The notes under the pieces are model-generated. The model had not been told where the DNA came from. It saw nothing but the letters and a program-made list of their open reading frames with translations, and searched no databases. Shown piece after piece: positions 33,389-45,888 of a stretch of 64,000 nt of DNA. A program made the position numbers and the translations under genes. The stretch spans positions 87,259-151,258 of the forward strand of contig MCFL01000060.1 in the NCBI GenBank assembly GCA_002102555.1. Direction: 5' to 3'. Numbering within the stretch: position 1 is the stretch's first letter; each line of letters starts with the position of its first letter. The stretch comes from Catenaria anguillulae PL171 (taxonomy: Eukaryota; Blastocladiomycota; Blastocladiomycetes; Blastocladiales; Catenariaceae).

Positions 33389-33944
33389 TTCTTGTTTTGG
33401 CGCTGTGTTTGAATTCGCCCGTGTGTGCGTGTTTTCATTCATTCATTTGTTGGTGTATGATAGATCTCAGGCATCTTGTCAACTGTTATACCTCTCCGTG
33501 ATTGTACGTAATTCCGAGGATGTTGTTCTTGCTCGTCATCACCTCTTGTCGACATCGTGAATTGGGCCCGAAACGCCCACGGCCCCCAGGCGACCAGCGC
33601 AAAGCAAGCCAGACATCGCTCTTCTCGATCAACAGCCGACTTTGACCGGCAACAGGCTGAAAGTCTCCACAAAACGAAATCTTTACCAGAGGCGCTATGG
33701 ATGTCGCCATAAACAATGGCCATTGTCGCCGACTTTCTTCCAGAGCATATCTTTGACGGTGGGCGCATGGGCATGTCATGTGCCCTTGGTTGGCCACCCA
33801 GGCTTGTCTGCATCATTGGGACCGGTCAACATTGTATCAATCCTACTGTCGCCTCTCTCCTCAAGCTCCAAACTGCCAAATCTATGGCATACCTGTCGCC
33901 CCAACGTCACTGATACTTTGACGCTTTCGATACGCACTCGGAAA
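33389..33944. other. Intergenic
   Basis: About 555 bp between dynamitin and the broken GNAT copy. Nothing recognised. Confidence 0.45.
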
Positions 33945-34345
33945 ATGCAGCCAACCGAACATGGCCCCCTTTCAAACACCATCCCATTAACTGTCCAAAC
34001 CACCAATCTACCCGAAGGCCCTCCCAACCCATTGGCTCCTGGACCTCCACCGACGCCTCATGCCTCGTGGACCTCATTAACGCTGCACTTCGTGCCAAAT
34101 TGCTCAGTTTCCCCGCCCCATTCACGCTCGCTGACACGCAATCCTAGAATGCCAAACGCCAGCACGCGACCGCACTTGGCGCACGCTTTCTTTTCGATTC
34201 GGTTGGGCGGGTGGTCGCCCAGTGCTTTGTGGAGAACACAGCGAGTCTGAGGTTGGTTGAAAAGTGCTGTTTCCAGATGGAAGGGAGAGTCGGGGGCGCT
34301 GTGGAAAAGGATCGAAAGCTGCGGACGTCTACCACTCATCTTTGA
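33945..34345 (+). pseudogene. Broken GNAT acetyltransferase copy
   Basis: Begins ATGCAGCCAACCGAAC like the intact neighbour at 34983 (ATGCAACCAACCAAGC). Pieces in different frames match that neighbour: DLINAAL and SFPAPFTLADTQ (versus DLVNVIN, SFHVPFTLADAH), then VAQCFVENTASLRLVEKC and CFQMEGRVGGAVEKDRKLR (versus VADCFVENIASRRVLKKC, GFQMEGVVRGAAVKEGRLR). The middle acetyl-CoA region is missing and several frame changes are present, so no working enzyme is possible. Confidence 0.85.
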
Positions 34346-34982
34346 ATCCGCCATTGATCAAGCAAGCAAGACAAGTCGAGATCAGGGAGCAAGTCCGGAT
34401 CCATGTAAAAGCAAGGCTGTGAGGAGCTAGAAACTAACAAGATCATGTCAATGTAAATACTGACTTGTATTGGCAGTGATGACAATCAGGAACGATTCTT
34501 AGTTACTTCATATATTCTATCATTAGTGATATATTTTCGTGTTGCCAACAGATGTGAGACATTATCCCGGCCGCAGTCATGCCATCCATCCGACTGCACG
34601 AGCCCTTGGGCCGTGAACGTCTGAGTTCGCTGCTCTATTTGTCTACCTCTTCGTGCCCGCATATGCATGTACATATACACGAGCATGCGGGCAAGTAACC
34701 CGCACCAGGCAAGTGAGACAGCACGGTCCACAATGAAATCTGATGGTGTTACGAAGGCTGCTAGGTCTCTCACACTGACGTTTTTCTGTTCCACCGCCCT
34801 TTCCTTGTATCGATGTGTGTGTCGTCACTGCATTCGCTTCCCGACTCTTCGATTCATTTATCCTCGTACACTTTGTCTCTGTGACATCGCAAGTATAAAG
34901 AGCCCTGACATTTCCTTTCTTTTTGATTACGCTTTCCTCTTCACGTCGCTGTACAAAGCTGTGCCAAGGTGAAGCAACAAAA
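34346..34982. other. Intergenic, promoter region of GNAT copy 1
   Basis: AT-rich, with a TATA box near its right end (separate entry). No other feature. Confidence 0.5.
34894..34899 (+). promoter_or_regulatory. TATA box of GNAT copy 1
   Basis: TATAAA (context AAGTATAAAGAGCCC) 84 bp before the ATG at 34983. A TATA box sits at a matching distance before the paralogue at 36585. Confidence 0.6.
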
Positions 34983-35669
34983 ATGCAACCAACCAAGCAC
35001 GTTCCGACTTCAACAAGCGTCCAGCAGGCAGAACCCGGGGCTTACCGTGTCATTCCACACAATGACCCGTCCAAGACTCCCATTTATCTCACGCCCTTGG
35101 CATACAGCGACGCCATAGACCTGGTCAACGTCATCAATCAGCAAGCTGACTCGGCGCTCCTGGACAACGTGCGTAGCTTCCACGTCCCATTCACGCTTGC
35201 CGACGCGCACACGTACATTTCAAAGTACCATCAAGTGACGGTGCTCGGTGGGCGCTTTTTTTCGGTGCGCCTGGGCTCTCCCACTGCGCCGATTGTCGGT
35301 GGATACGGATGGATTGCGAAAGCGTTGCCACGCGATGGGATCTCGCCACTTGGCGCTTGTCCGTACATTGAGTGGGCAATTGGCGCATGGGTTGTGAGCG
35401 CGGTGAGGGATCAAGGGATCGTGGCCAAATGTGTCAGCGAGACAATGCGACGGGCGAGTGACGATGGGAGGGTGGCGAGGGTTGTAGCTGACTGTTTTGT
35501 GGAAAACATTGCGAGCCGTAGGGTGTTGAAAAAGTGCGGGTTCCAGATGGAGGGAGTGGTGAGGGGTGCGGCGGTCAAGGAGGGAAGGTTGCGGGACAAT
35601 TGCCAGTTGGCGTGGAATCCGCCCGTGTGGGCGGGACCAGGTGGGGAAATGGTCAAGGCCAGGTTGTGA
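34983..35669 (+). CDS. GNAT-family N-acetyltransferase (RimJ/RimL-like), copy 1
   Basis: Single exon, 228 aa. ATG 34983 is chosen because the paralogues start with the same MQ(P/T)T; an in-frame ATG at 34923 would add 20 residues and lies too close to the TATA box. The family moves acetyl from acetyl-CoA to an amine. Features: YRVIPHNDPSKTPIYLTPLA, FHVPFTLADAHTYISKYHQ, VRLGSPTAPIVGGYGW (strand 4), VSAVRDQGIVAKCVSETMRR where the CoA loop lies, and the C-terminal ENIASRRVLKKCGFQMEGVV, which is the typical RimL 'N..S..vl.K.GF..EG' end. Substrate unknown. Confidence 0.82.
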   Translation: MQPTKHVPTSTSVQQAEPGAYRVIPHNDPSKTPIYLTPLAYSDAIDLVNVINQQADSALLDNVRSFHVPFTLADAHTYISKYHQVTVLGGRFFSVRLGSPTAPIVGGYGWIAKALPRDGISPLGACPYIEWAIGAWVVSAVRDQGIVAKCVSETMRRASDDGRVARVVADCFVENIASRRVLKKCGFQMEGVVRGAAVKEGRLRDNCQLAWNPPVWAGPGGEMVKARL

Positions 35670-36483
35670 GGAGTCCCAATAAGCATAATTAACCAATTTT
35701 GCGAATGAGGTCAAGTCGCAGGTTGTTACAGGTGTGTGATGAGCGATTCAATACATCTATAGTATCATAGCAAAGCTTCAACGATCATCAGCATCATGTC
35801 GTCACTAAGGGCTTCATCAATGTTTCAGGCTGTATATTCTGACTAGAAAGAGAAGCAGCCGGCCTGGTTGTTGGTGTGTCGCTCAAGGAGAGAGCAACGG
35901 GGCAAGGGTGGCCATTGGCCAAAGTCACCGTGGTGCTGATCTCGACAAAGATACGATCCGGATCCACAGTCGCTCCATGAATGTACTCTCGATCCATCCT
36001 ACTAGTAGGTTCTTCGGACTATGAACTATGTTCTGTGCATGTAATTTTTGCTTTTGGGCCTGCTTTTCGGCTGTTGGGCAACAGGCCAACATTCTGCCAC
36101 AACCTTCTTGTGCCCGAACGACACCAGAATTGTGTATGCATCATCGCGTACAGACATCGCAGTCTATGCGTCTACGCGGTCCGCCGCACACTTCCGTACG
36201 CTATAAATACGATGAGGAACTAACTTGCACATAGAATTACCCCATTGCTAAACGTACCGCACGGTTTTCGATGACGACCGCTCCAAACGACTTGCGACAT
36301 ATGCATCCCAGCTCTCACACCTGTTCCTACCCCCGTTTCGCCCGCGTCTCACACACATTTCCATTCACCGCATGTCGCACCGTGTCTATCACAGTAAGTA
36401 CAAGTCTTGGATGAAGGTATTGACTAGCCTTGCATTTGTTCTGCGTCTACACCCTGACCCCCTCCCAACTGGGAGCCCACGGG
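35670..36483. other. Intergenic between GNAT copies
   Basis: About 815 bp; AT-rich in places; no gene or repeat supported. Confidence 0.45.
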
Positions 36484-36490
36484 TATAAAA
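36484..36490 (+). promoter_or_regulatory. TATA box of GNAT copy 2
   Basis: TATAAAA (context CGGGTATAAAAGC) about 95 bp before the ATG at 36585. Confidence 0.6.
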
Positions 36491-36584
36491 GCAATCAACA
36501 TTCCCTTTTTCATTTCCACTGGACGGTAGCACGTACAGCACGTCTTAAACTCTCCACTTTAACTGAGACTCTTGGCACGCAACC

Positions 36585-37331
36585 ATGCAAACGACCGAGC
36601 AGCCTCCCACGCCCACCGTCGTCCCTCGTCGACTCCCGACCGGCTCTGTACCGGACTCGCCAGCCAAGCCAACCGCCGTTGCAGAGGTTGCGGCTGACTA
36701 CCGCGTCATTCCACGCACTGACCCGTCCAAGGCCCCCATTTATCTGACGCCCTTGGGGTACAGCGACGCGGCAGACCTGGCCGACGTGATCAACGCATCG
36801 CACGCCGACTCGGTGCTCCGCGACACCATGCTCAGCTTCCACGTCCCGTTCACGGTGGCGGATGCCGAAAAGTACATTTCAAAGTACCATCGCGTGACCG
36901 ACCTCGGCGCGCGGTGGTATTCGGTGCGCCTGGGCTCGCCCACCGCGCCCATTGTCGGCGGCTACGGATGGACTGCGCGGGCATTGGCGCGCGATTCCGT
37001 CACGCCCATGGAGGCGTGTCCGTACATTGAGTGGACGATTGGTGGGTGGTTTGTGAGCGAGGTGAGGAGGGAAGGGCTCGCGGCCGCGTGTTTCGAGGAG
37101 ACGAGTCGCATGGCGATCGCTGATGGGAGGGTGGCAAGGGTGGTGGGCCAGTGCTTTTCAGATAACGAGGTGAGCCGCCGGGCGATGGAAAGGAGCGGCT
37201 TCCGGGTGGAAGGGGACATGAAGGGCGCCATGGTGAAAGGTGGAAAGCTGATTGATATTTACCAGATGGTGTGGTACCCGCCCACTGTCAAGGAGGGAGC
37301 GAAGCAGCAGCAGATCAAGGCAAAGCTCTGA
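36585..37331 (+). CDS. GNAT-family N-acetyltransferase (RimJ/RimL-like), copy 2
   Basis: Single exon, 248 aa, clearly paralogous to copy 1. Shared blocks: YRVIPRTDPSKAPIYLTPLG, FHVPFTVADAEKYISKYHRV, YSVRLGSPTAPIVGGYGW, ACPYIEWTIGGWFVSEVRRE, then NEVSRRAMERSGFRVEGDMK. The N terminus is longer and Pro/Thr-rich (residues 1-30). The C terminus has extra Gln/Lys. It retains the CoA-binding region that the first, broken copy has lost. Substrate unknown; tandem origin suggests related substrates in all copies. Confidence 0.82.
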   Translation: MQTTEQPPTPTVVPRRLPTGSVPDSPAKPTAVAEVAADYRVIPRTDPSKAPIYLTPLGYSDAADLADVINASHADSVLRDTMLSFHVPFTVADAEKYISKYHRVTDLGARWYSVRLGSPTAPIVGGYGWTARALARDSVTPMEACPYIEWTIGGWFVSEVRREGLAAACFEETSRMAIADGRVARVVGQCFSDNEVSRRAMERSGFRVEGDMKGAMVKGGKLIDIYQMVWYPPTVKEGAKQQQIKAKL

Positions 37332-37752
37332 TGACTCGGACGGACGACAGCAGCGATCAAATCATGTGTTATTGTGGGTGATAGTTAGTGAGCCAATGAT
37401 GTATTATCGTTTAGTCATGTAAACGGGTTGGAGACGTGGCACCAGCACTCCATGTACGACTTGATCTATGTAATTCATATGTGCGGTGGAATTCTTTAAC
37501 GAGTAAAAAAATAACGAGTGAGACATGGCTATGTAAAAAGTTTTGCCGGGCGGGGCAATGGCGAATGGTCTCATGATGGTTGATCTCGGAAAAAAAAGTG
37601 CTGACAGATGCGTGTGTGGCGACATGGGCAAGTGTGCACTTGCCGAGCATCACTGAAAAACGAACCATGTCCCATTGCAATTGGACGTCTATGCACCATA
37701 CTCTCTGCAACCGCCCCAGCTTCACCTGCACATCCGCCTCGGTTTCTTGACA
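37332..37752. other. Intergenic
   Basis: About 420 bp upstream of the P450 gene. No motif recognised. Confidence 0.45.
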
Positions 37753-39866
37753 ATGGCCGTGCTCTCCACGCTGGCCGACAGCCTACCTGACGCGTCTGCC
37801 TTTCTGGCGGCCAGCGTTGGCCGCCCCAACATGACCGCTACACTTGAAGACTGGGTAGCTCGTTGGCACACCTCTCCATTGTCCAAGAAGCTGCTCCTAT
37901 CCCTCGGCACCTTCTCTGCCCTCTACACCGCCCGCATCGCCTACCAGCTCATCGCCAATAAACGTTTCGAGCGCCGCTTGCTCCTCTCGGACGGCTCACG
38001 CGTCCCCGTGGCACCCGGCACAAAGTGGTATCACAAGATCTTCATCGGGTATTTCATTCGTATTCTGACCGAGGCGCCCTCCTCGGTCATCTGGCAAGAG
38101 CGCAACCTGTACTCTGCCGAGCTGCAAGGCAAACCCAAAGTGTATTTGGCCCACTCGTTTTGGGGTGCCCCGGTATTGATGGTGACGGATCCCAAGGCCC
38201 TTTACTTTATCTTTTCCGGCCGTGGGTATGGGTTTACGAAATGGGAGTTTACAAAGCGTGCGCTCGTGACATTGGCTGGGAAAGGGTCCATGCTGGTTGT
38301 GGATGGCGAGCAGCACAAGGTGCATCGCAGGTTGGTCAATCCATTGTTCAACATGTCCAATCTGAAGCGGTACGTCTTGAGTCGATTCTTCTTGAAATTG
38401 CCTTGTTTATGCCATTCACTTTGCAATCATGTGGTACAGACTGGTACCGTACATGGAAGAATGTCTGGACGAGCTGTATGGCGTCCTCGACAAGGCCACG
38501 GTCAAGGGCAATGTCGTTGATTTTCAAGAGTTGTCGGTCGCCCTTACGCTGAACGTGATTGGCCGTACTGGTTCGTCGACACCTGTGTCGTCACCCTTAT
38601 TTATTTGCTTGTTTGCCTCACTCACTTGCGCCACCCGACCATCAGCACTCGATACGGAATTCGACGCGCTCAACAACACCCACTCGCCCCTTCACTCTGC
38701 TTATAACCACCTTCTCGAATCCTTTTCCATCTCTGCCTTCAACGTGCTCCAGGGCTTCCTCCCGTTTCTTCGGTACATGCCCATCAAGCGCAACCGCGAC
38801 ATTGCCCAAGCTCGCGATGTGACGCGTGATCAAGTCACTCGCATCATTCAACGCATCAAGACGGACGGGGCACAGGCGGCGAGTACGTCGGTGCCGAGCT
38901 TGATGCGTGTGTTGCTTGAGAATCAGAAGCGCCAGGTGGTAGGTGAAGATGGCACCGATGGGAAGTTAACCCAAGACGAAATCCGCGATGAAGCATTGAC
39001 TTTTCTTGTTGCCGGTCCGTTCCGTCTTTCTGATTGTCTCTGGCTTTTTTTCGTCCACTGACCCCCCATCGAGAATGTATCAGGACACGAGACAACTTCC
39101 AACGCTCTGTCCATGACGCTCTACTTCCTGGCAGCCTATCCGGACACCCAATCGGCCCTGTACTCTGCATTGGTCGACATGCCCGACCACGCATCGCTCG
39201 ATGACCTGCTCAAGCTCGAAGCCCTGCACCAAGTTGTCAACGAGGGCCTTCGCGTGCACAGTCCTGTGTTTGCCACCAACCGCATTGCGCTTGCCGACCA
39301 GCATGTTCCGCTGTCGGATGGGCGCACGCTCTTTATGCCCAAGGGCACCATGTTGGTTGTTCCAATTGTACGTTTTTTTATCATTGCATCGTTGGGCTCA
39401 AGCCAAGCTGCATGCCCGATCGACGGAACCGCGTGTGTTTCGAATCAAGTTCCTCACCGAGTTATACACGCACACGAAACCATAAAAACAGCAAGCAATG
39501 CATTACGATCCGGAACTATTTCCAAATCCACATGTGTTCCAACCGGACCGGTGGAAATCCTTGCGCCTGGCAGGCCACGACGACGCCGACCTGACCTCAC
39601 CAACCACCGGCAGCGGCAGCGGCGTGCGACGCGATGTCCACCCAATGCAGTTCCTGCCGTTTTTGGCGGGCAGCCGCGCGTGCATTGGCCGCAACTTTGC
39701 GCTCATGGAGCTCAAACTGTTTTTGGCGGGCATTGTCAAGCGGTATCGTGTGCGGTTGCCCGATGAGGAGCATGCGAGGGTGGCGGGCAAGGGGGAGCGG
39801 CCCAAGGTGCACTATTCAATTACGGCAAGGCCAGAGGTGGTCCGGTTGGTGTTTGAGCGGAGGTAA
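37753..39866 (+). CDS. Cytochrome P450
   Basis: Exons 37753-38369, 38440-38570, 38646-39014, 39084-39367 and 39492-39866 give 591 aa; introns 70, 75, 69 and 124 nt. A heme monooxygenase, probably anchored in the ER by the hydrophobic segment near residue 40 (LLLSLGTFSALYTARIAY). Motifs in order: helix I AGHETTS (split by an intron after AG), helix K EGLR in HQVVNEGLRVHSP, FQPDRWK, and the heme loop FLAGSRACIGRNFALMELK with the cysteine ligand. The layout is CYP3/CYP4-like. At 591 aa it is longer than usual because of insertions in the F-G region and after PDRWK. Substrate unknown. Confidence 0.93.
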
Positions 39867-40218
39867 GGGTGGTAGTTTGGGGAGGGGTGGGAATGTGTAT
39901 TGGCATTCCGAGCTTAGACTTGAGCTCTCGTTCCTTGAAATGGTACTCAAGTCGTTGGACCAATTGTTGTTATGCATACAATGTAGTAAGGACCTTGCAC
40001 TTGTCGTCGGGCATCAAGGCAATTCTTGCGGCAGATGTGCATTCCTTGTTTTCGACATGATTTTTGCTAACACAGCAACTGCATGGAATGTACGTATTCG
40101 AGAAGTGCAGATACAAGTGGATATTAATACAGTCAGAAAACATCATGGACTGCCGGGTGTGATAAACAACTGCATATGGATACAACGGGCATCAAACTGG
40201 GAGTGTGGACTCGGGCCT
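39867..40218. other. Intergenic, convergent 3' regions
   Basis: About 350 bp. Nothing recognised. Confidence 0.45.
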
Positions 40219-40905
40219 TCACCTCCCACCAATACTCGCAACCACGGCCGCAACAAACAATCCCGCAAGTCCAGCCCTCAGCCATTGTGTGACATGGTCA
40301 CGGGCACTTGCACTCGACGCCTTTGCCGCGGCAGTCGCAGGCGCCGCCGCGGCTGCATCTACCCCGGGTGTGGGCGCCACACTGGACGTTGAGGTTGACG
40401 AGGCCGACGGGGGCGCCTCCACAACGCGAATATCCGCACACGCCACATAGCTCCCGCCATCCTCGCGGCTCGACCAGATCCATTGCAGCTCGCAATTGCC
40501 CGCGCGTGTGCCCGCAGGCACCACAATTTGCACCTGTCTGTCCTGCGCCTTGACGCCTTTCACCAGCGGGGTAAACGCCTGCTGCCCGGCACACCGCAAT
40601 GCCAGTGACACACCTGGATCCGACAAGTGGTCAATGGTGATTTCCCATTTCACAATCTGCGGGCGGCCCGCAGTGAATGTGGCCGAGGGCGCGCCTGGCT
40701 GTGTGGCGGCGTTGCCGCATGTCGAGAAGAAGCGGGCGTCTTCCGGAGACGGGATTTTGATGCCCTTGTTGTCGGCCCCGTTGGACCCGGCGCGCGCGGG
40801 CGGCGAGGTCAGGATGGCGTGTGCGTGGACGTGTGAGGCGGTTTGGGTGATGACAAGGAGTGCGACCAGCGCGACCGTGGCGAGGAGAAACGTGTGGGTG
40901 GGCAT
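40219..40905 (-). CDS. Secreted, membrane-anchored His1 LPMO-like protein
   Basis: Single exon, 228 aa. A signal peptide (TFLLATVALVALLVITQTAS) should be cut before HAILTSPPARAGSN, leaving a free N-terminal histidine, which is the first copper ligand of lytic polysaccharide monooxygenases and of BIM1/X325 copper proteins. The mature domain (about 130 aa) has Cys pairs (STCGNA, ALRCAGQ, NCELQW, YVACADIRV) and ends with an ELQWIWSSREDGGSYVACAD strand pair like chitin-active or X325-type domains. A Ser/Thr/Ala linker and a hydrophobic C terminus (LRAGLAGLFVAAVVASIGG) follow, typical of GPI anchoring. Cell-wall polysaccharide binding or copper handling is inferred. Confidence 0.7.
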   Translation of the reverse strand: MPTHTFLLATVALVALLVITQTASHVHAHAILTSPPARAGSNGADNKGIKIPSPEDARFFSTCGNAATQPGAPSATFTAGRPQIVKWEITIDHLSDPGVSLALRCAGQQAFTPLVKGVKAQDRQVQIVVPAGTRAGNCELQWIWSSREDGGSYVACADIRVVEAPPSASSTSTSSVAPTPGVDAAAAAPATAAAKASSASARDHVTQWLRAGLAGLFVAAVVASIGGR

Positions 40906-41375
40906 GGTTGATGGCTGGAGAATGCGTGGAGGGGATGTTGGCGGTGGAGCAACGAGGAGAGAGCAAGAAGGACCAGCCTTTGAGGAGGACGAGTGAGTGG
41001 GAGGGGGGGGGGGGGAGGGGTGTGAATGCAGCGTAAATCAGAGTGCACGGAGTTGCATGGGGCGAGGCTTGTGTAGTATAGTATATCCCACTGCAATACG
41101 AGATTTTCCTCGTCTGCAGATGGAAGCGAAGAGGTCAAGTGGTCAGCCTCTTCAATCATGACTTGCAATTGGTCGGCAACCTGAAGTTCCCACGCCCGCT
41201 TTTTTCCTCACGATTCCATGTGATGATTCCACTTCCACAAAAGAGAAGAACTTTAAGAGTCTATTGATTGCTTGACTAGATTCATACTGATTGAGAGCAC
41301 GGCGTCTCGGCGAATCATCCTCATCATCCAAACGATTGGTATGTACACAATGTCCCTCCCTTTCACGCAGCATTA
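40906..41375. other. Intergenic
   Basis: About 470 bp with a poly-G run (about 41002-41016). No gene seen. Confidence 0.45.
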
Positions 41376-41759
41376 TCACCAAAGCTTGCGCATCACGGGC
41401 ACATGCACCCGCTGTGCAGCGCTCGTCGTCGTCGTGGGAACACGACTTGTCTGCGTCATCATTGGTCCTTCGCACGATGCCACGCGCAAGGGCGACCTCC
41501 GGCCCTCATCGTCGCCGCGGTCCTTGGTGTTGGGCGCTTGCACGGGTGCTGCAACGCGCTTGATGCCCGAAGTCGTTGTCGGTTGGGCTTGCGCCGAGGC
41601 GGGTCCTGATCCGAAAAGCATCGACATGAAGCCCGGGCCGCGGCGTGCCGGTGCGGGCGAGGCAGTAGGTGTGGACGACTGCGACAGGTTGGTTGCCGAA
41701 GTCGAGATTGAGTTTGAGTTTGCGCCAGAAAGGGCAGTGGTGAAGCGAAGCACGTCCAT
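41376..41759 (-). CDS. Small hypothetical protein
   Basis: 127-aa frame, Ser/Thr/Pro/Ala-rich, with GC-rich third positions like nearby genes: MDVLRFTTALSGANSNSIST, then GFMSMLFGSGPASAQAQPTT and a C terminus ending VPVMRKLW. No domain recognised. A plus-strand frame overlaps it but lacks a good ATG. It may be a real small gene or chance. Confidence 0.35.
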   Translation of the reverse strand: MDVLRFTTALSGANSNSISTSATNLSQSSTPTASPAPARRGPGFMSMLFGSGPASAQAQPTTTSGIKRVAAPVQAPNTKDRGDDEGRRSPLRVASCEGPMMTQTSRVPTTTTSAAQRVHVPVMRKLW

Positions 41760-42930
41760 GGTTGTGGGTTTGGGTTGGCGTGGGTTCCGATTTCAAAAGA
41801 ATATGGCAGCGAATATGAAGCGAGTAGGTTGTGTGAGGAAAAGTAGAGGACAGCGGGGGGTTAATCCACGTCTATGTACAAGGTGGCATGTGAGTCAAGT
41901 GACGAAGACACGACCGGAGGGGAGGAAAAAGAGTCGTACCGCGACCAACGTGGTGCTTGGTCTGAGAAAACTGGTAGTAGGCCATGCAACGGACTTCCGA
42001 GTGCAGGGCGTGCGCAGATGGCAGGTTTGGTTTCGTAGGTTGTGGTCGGCGGGCGTGGGAACGGGAAGATTGCTCAAGAGCAAGAGGAGGAGCAGACAGA
42101 GTATCGATTTCGGGGCGGGTCGTTTGCGTCAAGACTGCAAAGAAGAAGTCGAATCAGGCCAAGGTAAGGATGCAGGCGGTGTTGAAGGCAAGCGGGTTGG
42201 TTGACGTCTTTATACGGCAGTCATGAATATATGTATGTACAGTCCATCCATATGACTCAAGTCATGGCGAAAGATAAGATGAAAAATGCATCGAAATTTT
42301 TTACTGATGAAGAACTAACGATCGGACAACGCTTCCAAAAGCCCCTTCAAATGTCAAAGCATCAGCCATCTTGCTGTGACAGTGACACGATATCACGTGC
42401 TCACGTGCTCTGCGACTGATGATCTTGGGAAGGAGCATCGAACATGATCGAATTTTGTGAGCTCATCGGTTTATGTCCGGGCTGTGTCCGTCAGCTCCGC
42501 TCTGGATCCTCACCAGGCCGCTAGGCCCAGTCCCTCAGTCAAGGGCCACGTCAATGTAGACGACAAACGCCGGCTTCTTTCCCAAGCTACATGTCGGCAT
42601 TTGGCGTCCTTTGTAACCCGGGAAAGGAATCTGACTCGATGCCATATCCCGTTCGGCCGCTTGAACACATGTATTGACGACCAAATTGATTCATGAACCG
42701 CTTTGCCTTGCCGCCCACATTGGTACCCTGCGTCCAGGGTTGCGGCGCATCAGAACCACATCGCACTGCGCGAGAACGTAACTATCATAAGTGGATGGAA
42801 GAATTCGAGTCAAACGAATGCATAAGTTACGTCAACACAAATCGCGAAAACACAGGCTGTGGGATGTGTGAGCTGGATGCTCGGGAAAGTAAAACAAGGG
42901 CAGATGCAAAGTCAAACAAGCACCAACGAC
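41760..42930. other. Intergenic
   Basis: About 1.2 kb between the small hypothetical frame and RVB2. I see no convincing coding frame, repeat or RNA gene. Confidence 0.45.
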
Positions 42931-44702
<1,772 letters not shown>

Positions 44703-44897
44703 TCATGCAATGATTGGTGTGGGAAATGTGTTCAGCATTACATAAATCCAGAGAAGTGAGCAGTCTTGGTCCGTCGATCGGCTCATCGGCTGAGCTGATC
44801 GATCGGATCGTTAACACTCTGTGTGAATGCAGTAAGTACTTACGCGCATCAGCAGTCATGGCAGCCAATTAATGCAAGAAATCAACCCGACACAATC

Positions 44898-45569
44898 ATG
44901 GATTCACACTCTGCACCTCTCTCGTCTCCCGAGTCATCCTCGGCGTCGTCGTCAGGACTCTCGTCGCCACTTTCGCCACACGCGCCCACCACCCACGCTT
45001 CGGTTGACGCGCCACCGACAACGAGCAGCCTGCTTCAGGGACCCAATCATGGCGAACCAACACACCATGCCCCAACAGCCGCCACCAACGCAAACATCGC
45101 CGAGCTTGCTCCCGGGTCATCCCTCTCAGTGTCTGCCACCACTGCCTTTCTCACGCACGAAGCATCTCTCAGCGAACTTCTCGTCAGTGCCCCCGCCACT
45201 CTTGCTCGCGACGGCTCGGCCCCGCTTCAACAAGAAACGTGCGTGCGGTGGTTGTGCTTGACGAAATCATGTTTCTGCATACCCCAACTTACGTCCCTAA
45301 TTCATCACATCTCCTCGGTCTTGACCAGAATTGAAACGTTGTCAGGTACCGCAAAGGAACTCGCCAGCCTCAACCAGTTTGCCACACAACGCCTCACGGC
45401 CAACAAACCGAACTTGACCAACGCCGTGCAGCAGATTCGTGACTTGAAGGTGGATCTGGATCTTGCACATCGGAGGCTATTCAAGCTCATTCAGCAGCTC
45501 AAGCAAGTGGATCCCGAGGCGGTGCGGATGGCAGAGGAAAAGTATCCGCTCGAGTTGGAGGATGATTGA
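44898..45569 (+). CDS. KXD1: KxDL-motif protein (KXD1, BORC/BLOC-1 related)
   Basis: Exons 44898-45238 and 45329-45569 (intron 90 nt, GTGCGT..CCAG) give 193 aa. The N-terminal 100 residues are Ser/Pro/Thr/Ala-rich and disordered. The C-terminal helix pair (ELASLNQFATQRLTANKPNL, then IRDLKVDLDLAHRRLFKLI, QQLKQ) carries the family's KxDL signature (KVDL). In other eukaryotes it is a subunit of BORC/BLOC-1, which positions lysosomes or endosomes on microtubules. The 90-nt intron is a multiple of three without a stop, so unspliced RNA would also be open. Start chosen at MDSHSAPLSS; an ATG at 44823 adds 25 residues. Confidence 0.72.
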   Translation: MDSHSAPLSSPESSSASSSGLSSPLSPHAPTTHASVDAPPTTSSLLQGPNHGEPTHHAPTAATNANIAELAPGSSLSVSATTAFLTHEASLSELLVSAPATLARDGSAPLQQETCVRWLCLTKSCFCIPQLTSLIHHISSVLTRIETLSGTAKELASLNQFATQRLTANKPNLTNAVQQIRDLKVDLDLAHRRLFKLIQQLKQVDPEAVRMAEEKYPLELEDD

Positions 45570-45888
45570 GCATTGTTGCTGCGCTGGTCGACTCGATCAC
45601 TGGATGGAAACTCGCGCTTTTGGCAGGAAGGGCGTGCCTCCTTGGTGATGATAGGCTTGGGCGCTGTCACATCGATGCCCACTTCAACGAAAACAATTGC
45701 AGTTTGTCGAGTGCAATGTGAGCATGAATGTACGCGCTCCTTGTTTCTTTTTTTGCGTTTCCTGTTTCTTGGTCTTGTCCCACCGTCTGCTCCAAAAACA
45801 CTCAAGGGACAGACCGCGCTCTGACCGCAACTGCAAGGTTGCTTGTGCTGCTGCCGTGACCGCCACGCACGCCGGGCGCACAGTTCTC
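45570..45888. other. Intergenic
   Basis: About 320 bp between the KxDL gene and the eL43 copy. Nothing recognised. Confidence 0.45.

Noticed and set aside
34483-34794. Minus-strand open frame of 102 codons upstream of GNAT copy 1
   Set aside because: AT-rich promoter DNA; no domain and lies opposite the TATA-bearing leader.
41002-41016. Poly-G run, considered as a special structure
   Set aside because: A single homopolymer; another G run lies in a PSMD9 intron. Nothing beyond simple sequence.
41272-42204. 310-codon plus-strand open frame
   Set aside because: It starts with TTG, not ATG, has no domain, and overlaps a minus-strand frame of better composition.
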